Assembly (NCBI GenBank): GCA_011524395.1
Contig: WTKN01000382.1
Span: forward strand, 1-50,849
Length of the DNA: 50,849 nucleotides
From: Moorena sp. SS36440bin_2
Lineage (GTDB): Bacteria > Cyanobacteriota > Cyanobacteriia > Cyanobacteriales > Coleofasciculaceae
Direction: 5' to 3'
Made by a program: the position numbers and the translations under genes. Positions 8,818 to 17,901 of the stretch are shown here, piece by piece (position 1 is the first letter of the stretch; every line of letters begins with the position of its first letter). Below the pieces are notes generated by a model. That model saw nothing but the letters and a program-made list of their open reading frames with translations, had not been told where the DNA came from and made no database searches.

Positions 8818-10137
8818 CTCAAGGGGTGACAAGAAGGCTACAAAGCACTCTGGATAAGGGAAAGAGCGTTAATTCCCCGCTGGAAATAGAGAGATTTGTG
8901 AGGTTTGAGACTGATCAGATCAAAAGCTAAATCCGACCAAATTGTCAGAGACTGAACCCAATCGGGACCGTGCAATCCCATCCAAAAAAAACTATATCGC
9001 TCTGTTAAACGGTCCGGTTCAGTTGGACGACAAATATACTCACTCACTCCTATATCTTGTAAATATTTTCCCTGTAAAGTGGCGAGAGTATAAGCAATGG
9101 AAATTATCAAAACAATGGCAATTAACCGTCGTTCATTAACCTTTGTATTTTCGAGATTATAGCCAGAGGTTTTTAAATCTCTGAATAGTGTTTCGATACC
9201 CCATCGAGCCTGATAGCAGGATAAAGTCCGTGGTAGACTATCAAGACTTGTGAGAATATACCAAGGTTCTTTACTGGCTCGACTCCGATATTTACGTTTC
9301 CAATAAGCCGCTAGATTAAACTTTCCTAACTGATGGGCTTTCGTGTAAGAAATTTTTGAGTAAAATCGAGAGATTCCTGGTTGAACTCCTAAATCTTTGA
9401 GAGGTCGATAAACGGCATCATCATCTTGAAGACAAGTGCCCTTTTTCTGACGTAAAGCAAAGTCTACTTTCCTCTCCTCCAGCCAGTTAGCCAGTTGGAC
9501 ACTATGAAATTCTCGGTCTCCTAATACGAGGACAGGATAAGAACGCAGTAGCCTTAAGACCGGAGCTATAACTTTTTTTTGCTCTGCCAAACTGCTGTTT
9601 CCTCGTTTCGGCAAAAGTTGCCAATACACAGGAATTGCATGATGACCCCAAGCTAAACTTAACACCATTAAATTTCGATTTTGCCATTGAGTTCTGTCTA
9701 AAATTAATAGTAGATATCCTTGATGAATAAGTTTAAGCTTTTGGCTTCGTCTTCTTTGTTTTCGATTAGAGGTATGAGGACGAAACTCTTGTTTTAAAAT
9801 TTGTTGTATTATGGGAAACCACAAAAGTTTTGCACTCAATTTAGGTAAATTTAAAAAACGTTGTAAACTTCTTACTCTGCTCTGATATTTTATCGGTTGT
9901 GGAAATCGTTCAGCTAAGTCCGACAAGCGCACATTTCGATACTTTTGTACAAGTAAAACTAACAATTGTAGTGTTAGATATTGGCCAGGAGTCAGATGAG
10001 TCTCCAACACCGTCTGGTAGAATTTAGGAAACATATTTGCTTTGGGGGAGGCTACAGAGACCTCCCGATTTTTTGGGCTTAGGTTTGGCTGAAACCATTA
10101 TTCTCTCTAGTTTACAGCTCCCTTGTCACCCCTTGAG
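8818..10137 (-). mobile_element. IS4-like insertion sequence, complete, with 9-bp target duplication
   Basis: The 1320-bp element has perfect 16-bp terminal inverted repeats, ctcaaggggtgacaag at 8818-8833 and its complement at 10122-10137. The 9-bp direct repeat gtctagggg flanks it exactly (8809-8817 and 10138-10146). One transposase gene fills it. Intact ends, an uninterrupted transposase and a perfect target duplication point to a recent insertion. It sits between the second kinase gene and the sulfotransferase gene and breaks no reading frame that I can see. Confidence 0.93.
8838..10034 (-). CDS. IS4-family DDE transposase
   Basis: This 398-residue DDE transposase is of the IS4 type found in cyanobacteria. 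The first catalytic Asp is probably in LLILDRTQW, the second in VLVLGDREFHS. The Glu lies in the family's YREK-like region (YQARWGIETLFRDLKTSGYNLE). The length is complete and the frame is open from end to end. The ATG start has no strong ribosome site, as is common for transposases. The gene lies 20 bp inside one inverted repeat and about 100 bp inside the other. Confidence 0.92.
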   Translation of the reverse strand: MFPKFYQTVLETHLTPGQYLTLQLLVLLVQKYRNVRLSDLAERFPQPIKYQSRVRSLQRFLNLPKLSAKLLWFPIIQQILKQEFRPHTSNRKQRRRSQKLKLIHQGYLLLILDRTQWQNRNLMVLSLAWGHHAIPVYWQLLPKRGNSSLAEQKKVIAPVLRLLRSYPVLVLGDREFHSVQLANWLEERKVDFALRQKKGTCLQDDDAVYRPLKDLGVQPGISRFYSKISYTKAHQLGKFNLAAYWKRKYRSRASKEPWYILTSLDSLPRTLSCYQARWGIETLFRDLKTSGYNLENTKVNERRLIAIVLIISIAYTLATLQGKYLQDIGVSEYICRPTEPDRLTERYSFFWMGLHGPDWVQSLTIWSDLAFDLISLKPHKSLYFQRGINALSLIQSAL

Positions 10138-10150
10138 GTCTAGGGGTAAC

Positions 10151-10189
10151 AGGAGGCTACAGTGATCACATTCGGCGAATCTGCCTCCT
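10151..10189. terminator. possible bidirectional hairpin between convergent genes
   Basis: A 7-bp perfect stem (aggaggc at 10151-10157 with gcctcct at 10183-10189) encloses a 25-base loop. It lies just after the sulfotransferase stop codon and, before the IS insertion, faced the kinase operon. The loop is long and the T-tract short, so a terminator role is only a possibility. Confidence 0.3.
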
Positions 10190-10191
10190 CT

Positions 10192-11841
10192 TTAATTCCA
10201 ATTAAACTTTATTCCCAAATACTCTTCCAACTTCTGATTATGAGGTTGAAAGAAGTCACTTAAGGTTTGTCTCAATTCCTGACTAATGGGAGTGTAAGAT
10301 CTACCATTGCATTTGGGGTATTGAAAAAACTTCTGATCAGATAATCCCAAAAATTCAATGATGGTACTCATGACAGTCTTGGGATTGCTATAGAAGTCTT
10401 CACTTTTCACTATTAAAAATTGTTCTCTTGGAAAAATCTCCATCCATCGTTTTAACTTATAGACGTAAAGACTTCCTAATAAATTATTTGGGTGTCGATA
10501 CCCAATCTGTAATAGCTCTGATTCTGTCAAGGTTTCCAGTCGTTGCTTCTCTAGATCTAGGGCATCTTCTAGACTGCGCTTTTCTCGGCCATGATAAAAA
10601 TTGTGATAGTAACAAGAGATGGCGCGATCAACAGGATTTCTCAATAAAACAATCAGCTTAACGTTAGGGAAAAACTGAAACATCCGTTGGGCAGATTCAG
10701 TGCAGTCAAAATAATTAGGGCTTGCTTCCCCAGCTAAAAAATTAGGAGTGTCGGTAATGGATGGAAAATGGGCAAGATACCAATCAATCCCTTGATTATA
10801 ATATTTACTGAAAAAATTTAACTCTTTTTTATGAGGGGAGATAATTTGTGGATAACGACTCAGATACATATATAATGAAGATGTACCAGATCTGGCCGCT
10901 CCAATAATCACGAAGTCTGGACCATGTTCTTTTTTAGGTTTCCAGTCAACTTCGGCAAGGTTGGGATTGGATGCAACTGCTTTTTTGTAAGCACTAGTTT
11001 GGTAACAGCTAATCGCTTCTTCAAGTTGCCCTTGCTCGGTTAACACATCCCCTAAATTCCCCCAAGCCAGAGGAAAATCTGGTTCCCGTTCGATGCACTG
11101 TCGATAAAAGGTGATAAGTTGCCCTAACTGCTCTGATTCAATCCAGGTGTACTGTAGGTCTACATAAGCTCGCTTAAAACAGGGGTCAAGCTCAATCGCT
11201 TTTTGATAAGACTCTATGGCTTCTTTGAATCGACTTTGCCCTCTGAGGAGTTGACCTAACTGATGATAATCTTTAGGGCTAGGGTTGGGATTACTATCGA
11301 CCAATTGTCGATAATAGTTCATGGCTTGGTGATTTCGGGGATTATTCTCGACCGCCTGTTGATAAAGTGCGATCGCATCTTCCATCTTTCCCTGGGATTG
11401 GAGTATCTCCCCCAGACGATAGTAAACTTGGAGTAAATTGGGCTTTAACTCAATCGCTTGTCGATAACAGGTGATAGCTTGGTCTGGTTTGCCTAGAGAC
11501 CACAGCCTGTGCCCCAACTTAACATGCTCCTCGGCTTTAGCCCAATTTGGCTCTAGGGTTAGGGCTTGATACCAACACTCCGTAGCCTCGTCCTGTTGAC
11601 CAGTCTTAGCGAAAACCCGAGCCAAGTTACGGTAAGCTCCAGCAAATTTCGGGTCAATAGCGATCGCTTTTTCGTAACATGCGATCGCATCTGGCCACTG
11701 TTGCTGTTGAGCATACATACTACCCCGATTAGCATGGTCTTTAGCCAATTTTAATTGAATTTTCACCACCTTGAGCTGGCCCTCGCTTGGGTCAACAGAG
11801 TCGTGATCATGACCCGAAGATTGCTTGATATCCCTTGACAT
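10192..11841 (-). CDS. TPR-repeat protein with C-terminal sulfotransferase domain
   Basis: The 549-residue protein has two parts. Residues 35-285 hold about six or seven TPR units (for example the repeated W.DAIACYEKAIAIDP pattern). Residues 307-549 are a PAPS-dependent sulfotransferase: the 5'-phosphosulfate loop GAARSGTSS at 314-322, HKKELNFFS, GEASPNYF, and the 3'-phosphate-binding segment LLRNPVDRAISCYYH near 399-413. It would transfer sulfate from PAPS to a glycan, lipid or protein; the acceptor is unknown. It lies 8 bp downstream of the TPR-methyltransferase gene on the same strand, so the two are almost certainly co-transcribed. The TPR half may dock on a shared partner or on the acceptor. 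Confidence 0.93.
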   Translation of the reverse strand: MSRDIKQSSGHDHDSVDPSEGQLKVVKIQLKLAKDHANRGSMYAQQQQWPDAIACYEKAIAIDPKFAGAYRNLARVFAKTGQQDEATECWYQALTLEPNWAKAEEHVKLGHRLWSLGKPDQAITCYRQAIELKPNLLQVYYRLGEILQSQGKMEDAIALYQQAVENNPRNHQAMNYYRQLVDSNPNPSPKDYHQLGQLLRGQSRFKEAIESYQKAIELDPCFKRAYVDLQYTWIESEQLGQLITFYRQCIEREPDFPLAWGNLGDVLTEQGQLEEAISCYQTSAYKKAVASNPNLAEVDWKPKKEHGPDFVIIGAARSGTSSLYMYLSRYPQIISPHKKELNFFSKYYNQGIDWYLAHFPSITDTPNFLAGEASPNYFDCTESAQRMFQFFPNVKLIVLLRNPVDRAISCYYHNFYHGREKRSLEDALDLEKQRLETLTESELLQIGYRHPNNLLGSLYVYKLKRWMEIFPREQFLIVKSEDFYSNPKTVMSTIIEFLGLSDQKFFQYPKCNGRSYTPISQELRQTLSDFFQPHNQKLEEYLGIKFNWN

Positions 11842-11849
11842 CGTTACCG

Positions 11850-13307
11850 TTAAGACGCTATCTTTTTCACAATCAGTACACGATCCTGATGCAGAATCTC
11901 AAACTGACCCTTAACTGAATCTAAAAACCTATCAATCCCAATTTTAGGCGCTTCTTGTGGTTTAGCCGGATTGCTCCATCCATAGTTATTAACGATCATC
12001 AGCCCACCAACCTTGAGCAGCTTCCAACAAAGTAAAGCATTTTGCTCAGCAATGGTAGCTTTTTGACGCCTGTCGCGAATATTAGCTAAATCGTAGTAAT
12101 TGCTATCAAGGGAATTAAGCAACTTCTCGGGTTTTCCCTCTAACCTAGTCACCTTTTCCGCTGCTCCAGTTTTAGCGATATTAGCAGCAAACTCTTCCTG
12201 AAAGTATGGCGAAACACAGGTTAATCGAGCTGAGGGGTTAGTCAGGATTTTATCAAGTAACCAGCAAGCGGAATTACCTTGAAAACTCCCAATTTCAAGA
12301 CACTGAGCATCAGCCACACCAGCTAGGGGCTGCAAGTGTTTTTCCCAGACCGGAATTTTAAAGGTAAACTTATCCTCGGTGAATCGATAATCCTTCTGAG
12401 CACACTGATGCCAACCCCGCAATTGAGCAGCTTTTTGATAACTAGTGTAGGCTTGGGTTAATTCACCTTTTTTTACCAAAGCATCCCCGAGTTTAACATA
12501 AGTCCAGGGATAGTCACCCACTGTCGCAATTACCGCACGGCATGAGACAATGGCTTCATCCCACTTCTGCTGTTTAATCAACAGTTGGATCAGTTCCCGA
12601 TAAGCTCCAGGAAAATTTGGATCAACCTCAATCGAGCGACGAAACGCTGCAATCGCTGTGTCCACCATTCCTTGTTTGAGCCAAATCCCAGCAATTTTAT
12701 AGTGCCCCTTAGCTTGATTTGGGTCAAGGTCGAGTAACTGACGATAACATGCGATCGCATTCTCCCACTTCCCCTGGGCTATAAAACAGTCTCCTAACTC
12801 GTAGTAAGCTGCCCATAAGCTAGAGTCACGCTCAATCCCATTTTGGAAACAAGCAATAGCTCGATCCGGTTTACCCTGAGCCAGGAACGCTTTCCCTAGT
12901 TTATAATGTCCCTGAGCCTTTGCTGATTGGGGTTTCAGGCTCAGACTCTGATACCAACACTCAATTTCCTCGTCTTTATTCCCCAGCTGAGAATAGATTT
13001 CTGCCAAACTCCAGTAAGCCTCAGCAAAATCTGGCTGGAGGCCTATAGCATGATAGTAGGATGCGATCGCTTCCTGCCACTGTTGTTGGCTGGTGTATAA
13101 ACTACCGATTTTAGCATAGACTTGCACTAAATTTGGTTTGTCATCGAACACTCTAGAGTGCCAGAAAATTGCGTCATCAAACCGACCCATGCCTTGCAAG
13201 ATATTGCCTAAAACTCGGCAAGTCGAGGCAAAATCAGCTCTATTTGGGGATGGACTTTCCAAAGCTTGCTCACAAGCGGTAATTGCGTCAGTTAAGTAAG
13301 TGTACAT
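11850..13307 (-). CDS. TPR-repeat protein with class I SAM methyltransferase-like domain
   Basis: This 485-residue product has about eight TPR units over residues 5-300. The C-terminal domain (about 320-485) looks like a Rossmann-fold SAM-dependent methyltransferase. Motif I is EIGSFQGNSACWLL at 338-351. A strand with RLTCVSPYFQEEF follows, then YYDLANIRDRRQK in the acidic-motif region and LKVGGLMIVNNYGW as the late strand. The motif-IV Asp-rich segment is unusual, so catalytic competence is uncertain. The gene begins immediately after a heptamer repeat block and overlaps no neighbour. It is the upstream partner of the TPR-sulfotransferase. Confidence 0.85.
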   Translation of the reverse strand: MYTYLTDAITACEQALESPSPNRADFASTCRVLGNILQGMGRFDDAIFWHSRVFDDKPNLVQVYAKIGSLYTSQQQWQEAIASYYHAIGLQPDFAEAYWSLAEIYSQLGNKDEEIECWYQSLSLKPQSAKAQGHYKLGKAFLAQGKPDRAIACFQNGIERDSSLWAAYYELGDCFIAQGKWENAIACYRQLLDLDPNQAKGHYKIAGIWLKQGMVDTAIAAFRRSIEVDPNFPGAYRELIQLLIKQQKWDEAIVSCRAVIATVGDYPWTYVKLGDALVKKGELTQAYTSYQKAAQLRGWHQCAQKDYRFTEDKFTFKIPVWEKHLQPLAGVADAQCLEIGSFQGNSACWLLDKILTNPSARLTCVSPYFQEEFAANIAKTGAAEKVTRLEGKPEKLLNSLDSNYYDLANIRDRRQKATIAEQNALLCWKLLKVGGLMIVNNYGWSNPAKPQEAPKIGIDRFLDSVKGQFEILHQDRVLIVKKIAS

Positions 13308-13724
13308 GAGAGGGAACAGGGAACGGGGAACAGGGAACAGGGAATCGGGAATCGGGAATCGGGAATCGGGAATCGGGTTGCAGCGCTACTTAATTAACTC
13401 TTGCGTCTTGCCTTCCCCTCCTGGGAGGGGTTAGGGGTGGGTTCCTCTTGCCTGTTGCCTTTCCTTATTAAAATTATGTTCACAACTCAAATCAAGCATT
13501 AAGCGGTCAGCGGTCAGCGGTCAGTGGTCAGTGGTCAGTGGTCAGCCTTGGCCTTTGGCCACGCTACTTGAGGTGCCGTGAGCTAAAAGCTCACGCGTGC
13601 GCGTTCAGCGGTCAGTGGTCAGCCGTTGGCCTTTGGATGTTCCCGTAGCCTTCCCGTAGCGGATAAGCTGATAGCTGACCGCTGATTACTGACCGCTGAT
13701 TACTGACCGCTGATTACTGACCTA
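13308..13724. repeat. repeat-filled intergenic block (7-bp and 14-bp tandem repeats)
   Basis: No gene was found. Positions 13311-13378 are gggaaca then gggaatc units. Positions 13501-13547 are ggtcagc/ggtcagt units. Positions 13548-13610 hold a GC-rich module (ggccacgctacttgaggtgc, gtgagctaaaagctcac, gcgtgcgcg) that recurs at 20555-20605. Positions 13661-13722 hold about three copies of a 14-bp unit, tgaccgctgattac. The block separates the RTX gene from the methyltransferase gene on the same strand. Confidence 0.9.
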
Positions 13725-14249
13725 CTAAAGTATCTCAAAACCATCGTCAGTTTGATTAATTTCAAGATCCAAACCTGAACTCAATTGAGCAATGGTTTGC
13801 CCATCTACTTTTAGCTCACCAGTGATTGAATCGTAAGTCACGTTAGTCTGGTCACTAACCCCTGGAATCACGATCCTATCTTCTCCAGACTGAAACTCAG
13901 TAATAATATCCGGTGCATCGTCAAAGAACTCGAAGGTAAATGTATCCTCTCCAGGACCTCCGATCGCCACATCAGTTCCTGGTCCTATGATCAGGTTATC
14001 ATTTCCTTCTCCACCCAGCACCACATCATCCCCTTCATCGCCAGTGATTTGGTCATCTCCGGCTCCACCCAGGGCCACATCATCCCCGTCACCACCGCTA
14101 ATGTCATCGGTTTGATCACCAGTTTGAATAACATCTAGACCATCGCTCCCCTGAACATTACTTTCTTGATCTTCTGGTCCTAAAATCACGAAGCCATCTT
14201 CATTAGTTGGGATAACTTCAACATCTGGGTCAGCAACAATTGAAGACAT
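13725..14249 (-). CDS. RTX/hemolysin-type calcium-binding repeat protein
   Basis: This 174-residue acidic protein has nonapeptide repeats of the GGxGxDxxx type at about residues 50-100 (GGDGDDVAL, GGAGDDQIT, GDEGDDVVL, GGEGNDNLI, GPGTDVAIG, GGPGEDTFT). A C-terminal segment of the kind that ends RTX exoproteins follows (FEFFDDAPDIITEFQSGEDRIVIPG). No Sec signal peptide is visible, so export would be by a type I system through the C-terminus; this is known for the family, not shown here. The ribosome site aaggag precedes the ATG. The gene lies between the TPR-glycosyltransferase and TPR-methyltransferase genes on the same strand. It could be a small surface protein or an acceptor for the neighbouring modifying enzymes (inference). 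Confidence 0.88.
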   Translation of the reverse strand: MSSIVADPDVEVIPTNEDGFVILGPEDQESNVQGSDGLDVIQTGDQTDDISGGDGDDVALGGAGDDQITGDEGDDVVLGGEGNDNLIIGPGTDVAIGGPGEDTFTFEFFDDAPDIITEFQSGEDRIVIPGVSDQTNVTYDSITGELKVDGQTIAQLSSGLDLEINQTDDGFEIL

Positions 14250-14363
14250 TTACTATAACTCCTTCTTTATCCTAGTTGATATTACCTATAAACTATAATT
14301 TATTAAAGTTTTTTTTACTACACTAGTATTTTTTTATTTTCAAATAGTTTTATTGAAATTGCA

Positions 14364-17297
14364 TTATTGGCCTCCTGATTGGTGATACCCCCTTGAGCAT
14401 AGCTGATTTAGACCAGTAATTTTCATTACTGAGTAAAGGGAATCTAGGTTAACTAATATATCTTCTGTTAGTGAGCTAGTATACATTAGTTTGCGAATAG
14501 GTTGACAGTCAAACTTTTCTCCTTTTACATAATAATATTTCAGTCCCAGTTGTTGGCTAATAATCCAGTAATCTGTTCTAACATAACTGGGTGAGACTAG
14601 TTCTATAATTTGAGTACCAGGGCGACAAAATACCGTATTGGTCAAACCAGCGCCATGGGGAGCAACAATTACTTTTACAGAAGCAAATAGAGCAACTTGT
14701 TCCCTCACAGACAGGCTTTCTAGGGCAATGGTAATAAAACCAAATTGGGATAGCAGCTCCTTAACCTCAGTTTCGTTGATAACTTGTCGATGTCTCGCTT
14801 GAGCTCTACTGATGTAGATCCGCTCTGGGTATTTTAATTCCAGAGCTTGCGGTAAAAACCTCTGTCTAAGGAAATAAATAGTACCCTTCGGTACCCAATC
14901 AAAATGTCCAGGAAAGGAGGGTAAGACTAACTCCTGGGCTTGAATATGGGGGTAGCGATCGCTTGAGATAATTTTGTTAGCAGGAATGCCTAAGCAATTG
15001 AGGGTTTCTTGTTGAAAGGGTTGCTGTGGCGTGTTGATCAAAAACCAATCAATATTAGCGAAATCTATCCCACTGCGGCGCAGGATTTCAAGTCTAGGCA
15101 GGACATCAAACATCCAGTGGTAGTAGCCATTTCCCGACAGTCCCGATAGAACCGCTACTGTGCCATCTATGTACTCTAACGGCGGCATCTGATCCAGACT
15201 AAATATTAAATGGTTTCTGGGGTCGTAATTCTCACATCCAGGTAAATACCATGGGTAATTTCGAGAGACGTCAGATAGCAAATAATCATCTGGGGTAATG
15301 ATAGCGATGCCATTACAAATCTTCCAGTAACTGCTTTGGGGGGCAATCCAAGCCCGTCCTTGTGGGATAGTCGCCACAAAGACAGTAGGGGAATCCACAG
15401 ACAGTGTTTCTGGTGGGTTACACTGATAGACCCTATTGCCCAGATGAATGGACTCAAACTGGTTACACAGTCGTCTCATACATCGATTACAGGTAACACC
15501 GCCACATTGAGACCGGGACTGAGACTGGGATTGAGACTGGGATTGAGACTGGGACTTCCTGGCTTCAACAGATATAGGAGCCAGGGCAGAAGCTGGCGGC
15601 GCGACCATGGACATGGTGTTGAGATCCTTTGGGAAACCATTGCCCTGTAAACCATGGTTCACAGAAGGTTCAATGTCCCTCGATCCCGTATATTGCCAAT
15701 CGTGATCGATGGTTGACCAAGGTACCTCTATGTAGTAGCAGCCATGGCACTCTGTGCTCATATACCAGTCCCTGGTCGCTTCATAAATGCCCTTGATCCG
15801 GTGAGCAGGTTGGGAGCTAACAGGCTTAGCACTATAGTTCTTAGCACTATAGTTATCTATCGGCACGTTATCTATCGGCAAGACTCCGAGACTACCAAGC
15901 TTACCGCTGACCTTGCCCTCTTCTAAGTGTTGATCCCAGAGGGCTTCGTAGTATTCAAGGGCTTGCTGGAACCGCTTTTGTTTGGTCAAGACTTGCCCTA
16001 ACCGTAGATAAATCTGAGGATGAGCTGGTTGCAAGGCTAAACCCATGTGATAAGTCATTACTGCTGCATCCAGTCGCTGCTGCTCGGCTAAACAATCTCC
16101 TAACCGTATATACAACTCAACCTGGTCTGGCTGAATCTGTAACGCTTTCTGGTAATACTTTTCCGCCTGCTTTGCTGCACCATACTCAAACAAGGTATCC
16201 CCTAAATACAGATAAGTCTGCCACAGATAAAGGCAGACTTGAAAAGTATCCTCTTTGTTCCGTAGTGCCTCAAGAAATCCAGAACAATAAATTTGCGATC
16301 GCTCAAGTCTGTCCTGGCCTGGTAAACCTTGAGCACGTTGGCAATAAGCCTCCACAAAAGCTGGTTGCAATGCGATCGCTTTTCGTAAATAGTCAAAGGC
16401 TAGGGCTAGTTTCCCCTGAGCCATCAAGGCGCTGGCGCACTCACTGTAGGTCAATATCTGTTCTGGATCCAGACTAAGCAGCTTTTCAAAGTACTGCACT
16501 GCTACCGGATAATTCCCCTTCTGTTGCCATAACCGACCCAGATTTAAGTAAGCTGATTTTAGCTCTGGGTTTAACTCAATCGCGCTATTGTATGCCACCA
16601 GAGCTTGACCTGCCTGACCTTGTGCTTGCAGCACCTTACCCAGGTTATTATACAGAGTCCCCCACTTAGGATGATCGTCGATACCTTGTTGGTCGATACC
16701 TTGTTGATAGACCGCCTTTGCTGCCTCGAATTGTTTTAGCTCGAACAGAACACAGCCCAAATTATTATAAGCGCTGAGGTAATCTGGCTGATTGGTAATG
16801 GCTTGGCGATAACTGTTGCTGGCTTCCTCTAACTGACCCCGTTGACCATACAACACTCCTAGGTGATAGTGGGCTTTGGCATCCTTCGGGTTAAGAGCGA
16901 TCGCGTCCTGATAGCTTTCAATGGCCGCATCCCACTCCCAGAGCTTGTGCCTCGTGATTCCTAGATTGTAATGGTACTCAGCCTGACCTGGCTGTAGCCA
17001 AACAGCCTGTTGATAATGCCATTCTGCTCTTGAGAGATCCTTGAGTTTACTATATAACTCACCTAAGCAGCCATGAGTTTGAGCTCGTTCCGGTTGGAGT
17101 TGCACCGCTTTACTATAGGCAGAAATTGCTTCCCTCTGCTTTCCCTGAGCAGCTAGGGCAAAGCCTAGTAAGAAATTAAATTCCCCAGAATCAGGCTGCC
17201 GTTTCAGGGCTTGACGACAACAAGCAACGGCTTGACCCCATTGCTTCTTGGCTAAATAAGCCTTGACTTGTTGGTAAGTTGATTCAACCTTGATCAT
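14364..17297 (-). CDS. TPR-repeat protein with GT61/DUF563-type glycosyltransferase domain
   Basis: The 977-residue product starts with about twelve TPR units (residues 5-460). A linker at about 465-650 carries a Ser-Gln run (residues ~590-605) and a cysteine cluster (CGGVTCNRCMRRLC). The C-terminal domain (about 690-960) matches the GT61/DUF563 family: LSGLSGNGYYHWMFDVLPRL, the RIYISRAQARHRQVIN segment, and the diagnostic VIVAPHGAGLTNTVFCRPGTQIIELVSP. This family transfers sugars such as xylose or GlcNAc to glycans or proteins. With the sulfotransferase, methyltransferase-like and GT2 neighbours it suggests synthesis of a decorated extracellular polysaccharide or glycoprotein. The start is an ATG near 17297; no good ribosome site is visible. 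Confidence 0.92.
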   Translation of the reverse strand: MIKVESTYQQVKAYLAKKQWGQAVACCRQALKRQPDSGEFNFLLGFALAAQGKQREAISAYSKAVQLQPERAQTHGCLGELYSKLKDLSRAEWHYQQAVWLQPGQAEYHYNLGITRHKLWEWDAAIESYQDAIALNPKDAKAHYHLGVLYGQRGQLEEASNSYRQAITNQPDYLSAYNNLGCVLFELKQFEAAKAVYQQGIDQQGIDDHPKWGTLYNNLGKVLQAQGQAGQALVAYNSAIELNPELKSAYLNLGRLWQQKGNYPVAVQYFEKLLSLDPEQILTYSECASALMAQGKLALAFDYLRKAIALQPAFVEAYCQRAQGLPGQDRLERSQIYCSGFLEALRNKEDTFQVCLYLWQTYLYLGDTLFEYGAAKQAEKYYQKALQIQPDQVELYIRLGDCLAEQQRLDAAVMTYHMGLALQPAHPQIYLRLGQVLTKQKRFQQALEYYEALWDQHLEEGKVSGKLGSLGVLPIDNVPIDNYSAKNYSAKPVSSQPAHRIKGIYEATRDWYMSTECHGCYYIEVPWSTIDHDWQYTGSRDIEPSVNHGLQGNGFPKDLNTMSMVAPPASALAPISVEARKSQSQSQSQSQSQSRSQCGGVTCNRCMRRLCNQFESIHLGNRVYQCNPPETLSVDSPTVFVATIPQGRAWIAPQSSYWKICNGIAIITPDDYLLSDVSRNYPWYLPGCENYDPRNHLIFSLDQMPPLEYIDGTVAVLSGLSGNGYYHWMFDVLPRLEILRRSGIDFANIDWFLINTPQQPFQQETLNCLGIPANKIISSDRYPHIQAQELVLPSFPGHFDWVPKGTIYFLRQRFLPQALELKYPERIYISRAQARHRQVINETEVKELLSQFGFITIALESLSVREQVALFASVKVIVAPHGAGLTNTVFCRPGTQIIELVSPSYVRTDYWIISQQLGLKYYYVKGEKFDCQPIRKLMYTSSLTEDILVNLDSLYSVMKITGLNQLCSRGYHQSGGQ

Positions 17298-17901
17298 TAG
17301 GCAGCTATGGGGTTAGAACTAGCTTGGGCAGATAGATAGTTGAACTCTCCCCCGCGTTCAGCCAGCATCGCGGTTTTCAACCGTTAAAGTTTTTATAATT
17401 AACGTTTAGTTAACACGAGCTCAGATAACCGTAACAAAGGACACAAAATTCCTAACTGGTTATTGGGAATTTGTTAGTTGTAATGCAATGACTGTAACGT
17501 AATGACTATTACTCATTACCTAGACTTTAAGATTACCTATATTAGTATATAGCAATAAACAAAAAAAGTTAATTTTCGCATTTTAACGACTATTTCGCTC
17601 TAGTTTTTTTTAAAACAAACTTCTTTTGCAAACTTTTTACATTGTGATCATTAAATCTTCATATTGGTTACATAAAAAAAGCTAATCACTTAAGGTATCA
17701 GCTATCAGCTAACAGCTATCAGCTATAGCGCGATTAGCGCTTAGGGCATATGCTTACCTAATTACGATCGGGATTTGTGTAGGAATTGTGAGAATTTTTG
17801 TTCCCTACTCCCAGATCCGCTGTTGCCAGATCCGCTGTTGCCTGTTCCCTTTGCTATATAAGGCTATAGCAGTGCTCAATCGGGTCATGGGAGGATCGTA
17901 A
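17298..17901. other. divergent intergenic region between glycosyltransferase genes
   Basis: This 604-bp region has no gene. It separates the minus-strand TPR cluster from the plus-strand GT2 gene, so promoters for both probably lie here. Most of it is AT-rich. A tatcagctaacagctatcagc-like repeat lies at about 17697-17727, and a tgttgcc/cagatccgc repeat at 17810-17850. I could not place -10/-35 pairs with confidence. Confidence 0.5.

Noticed and set aside
15336-15650. Plus-strand frame of about 104 codons inside the GT61-like gene
   Set aside because: Antisense to a clear TPR-GT61 gene; it contains an LRLGLRLG repeat that is just the complement of the Ser-Gln run.
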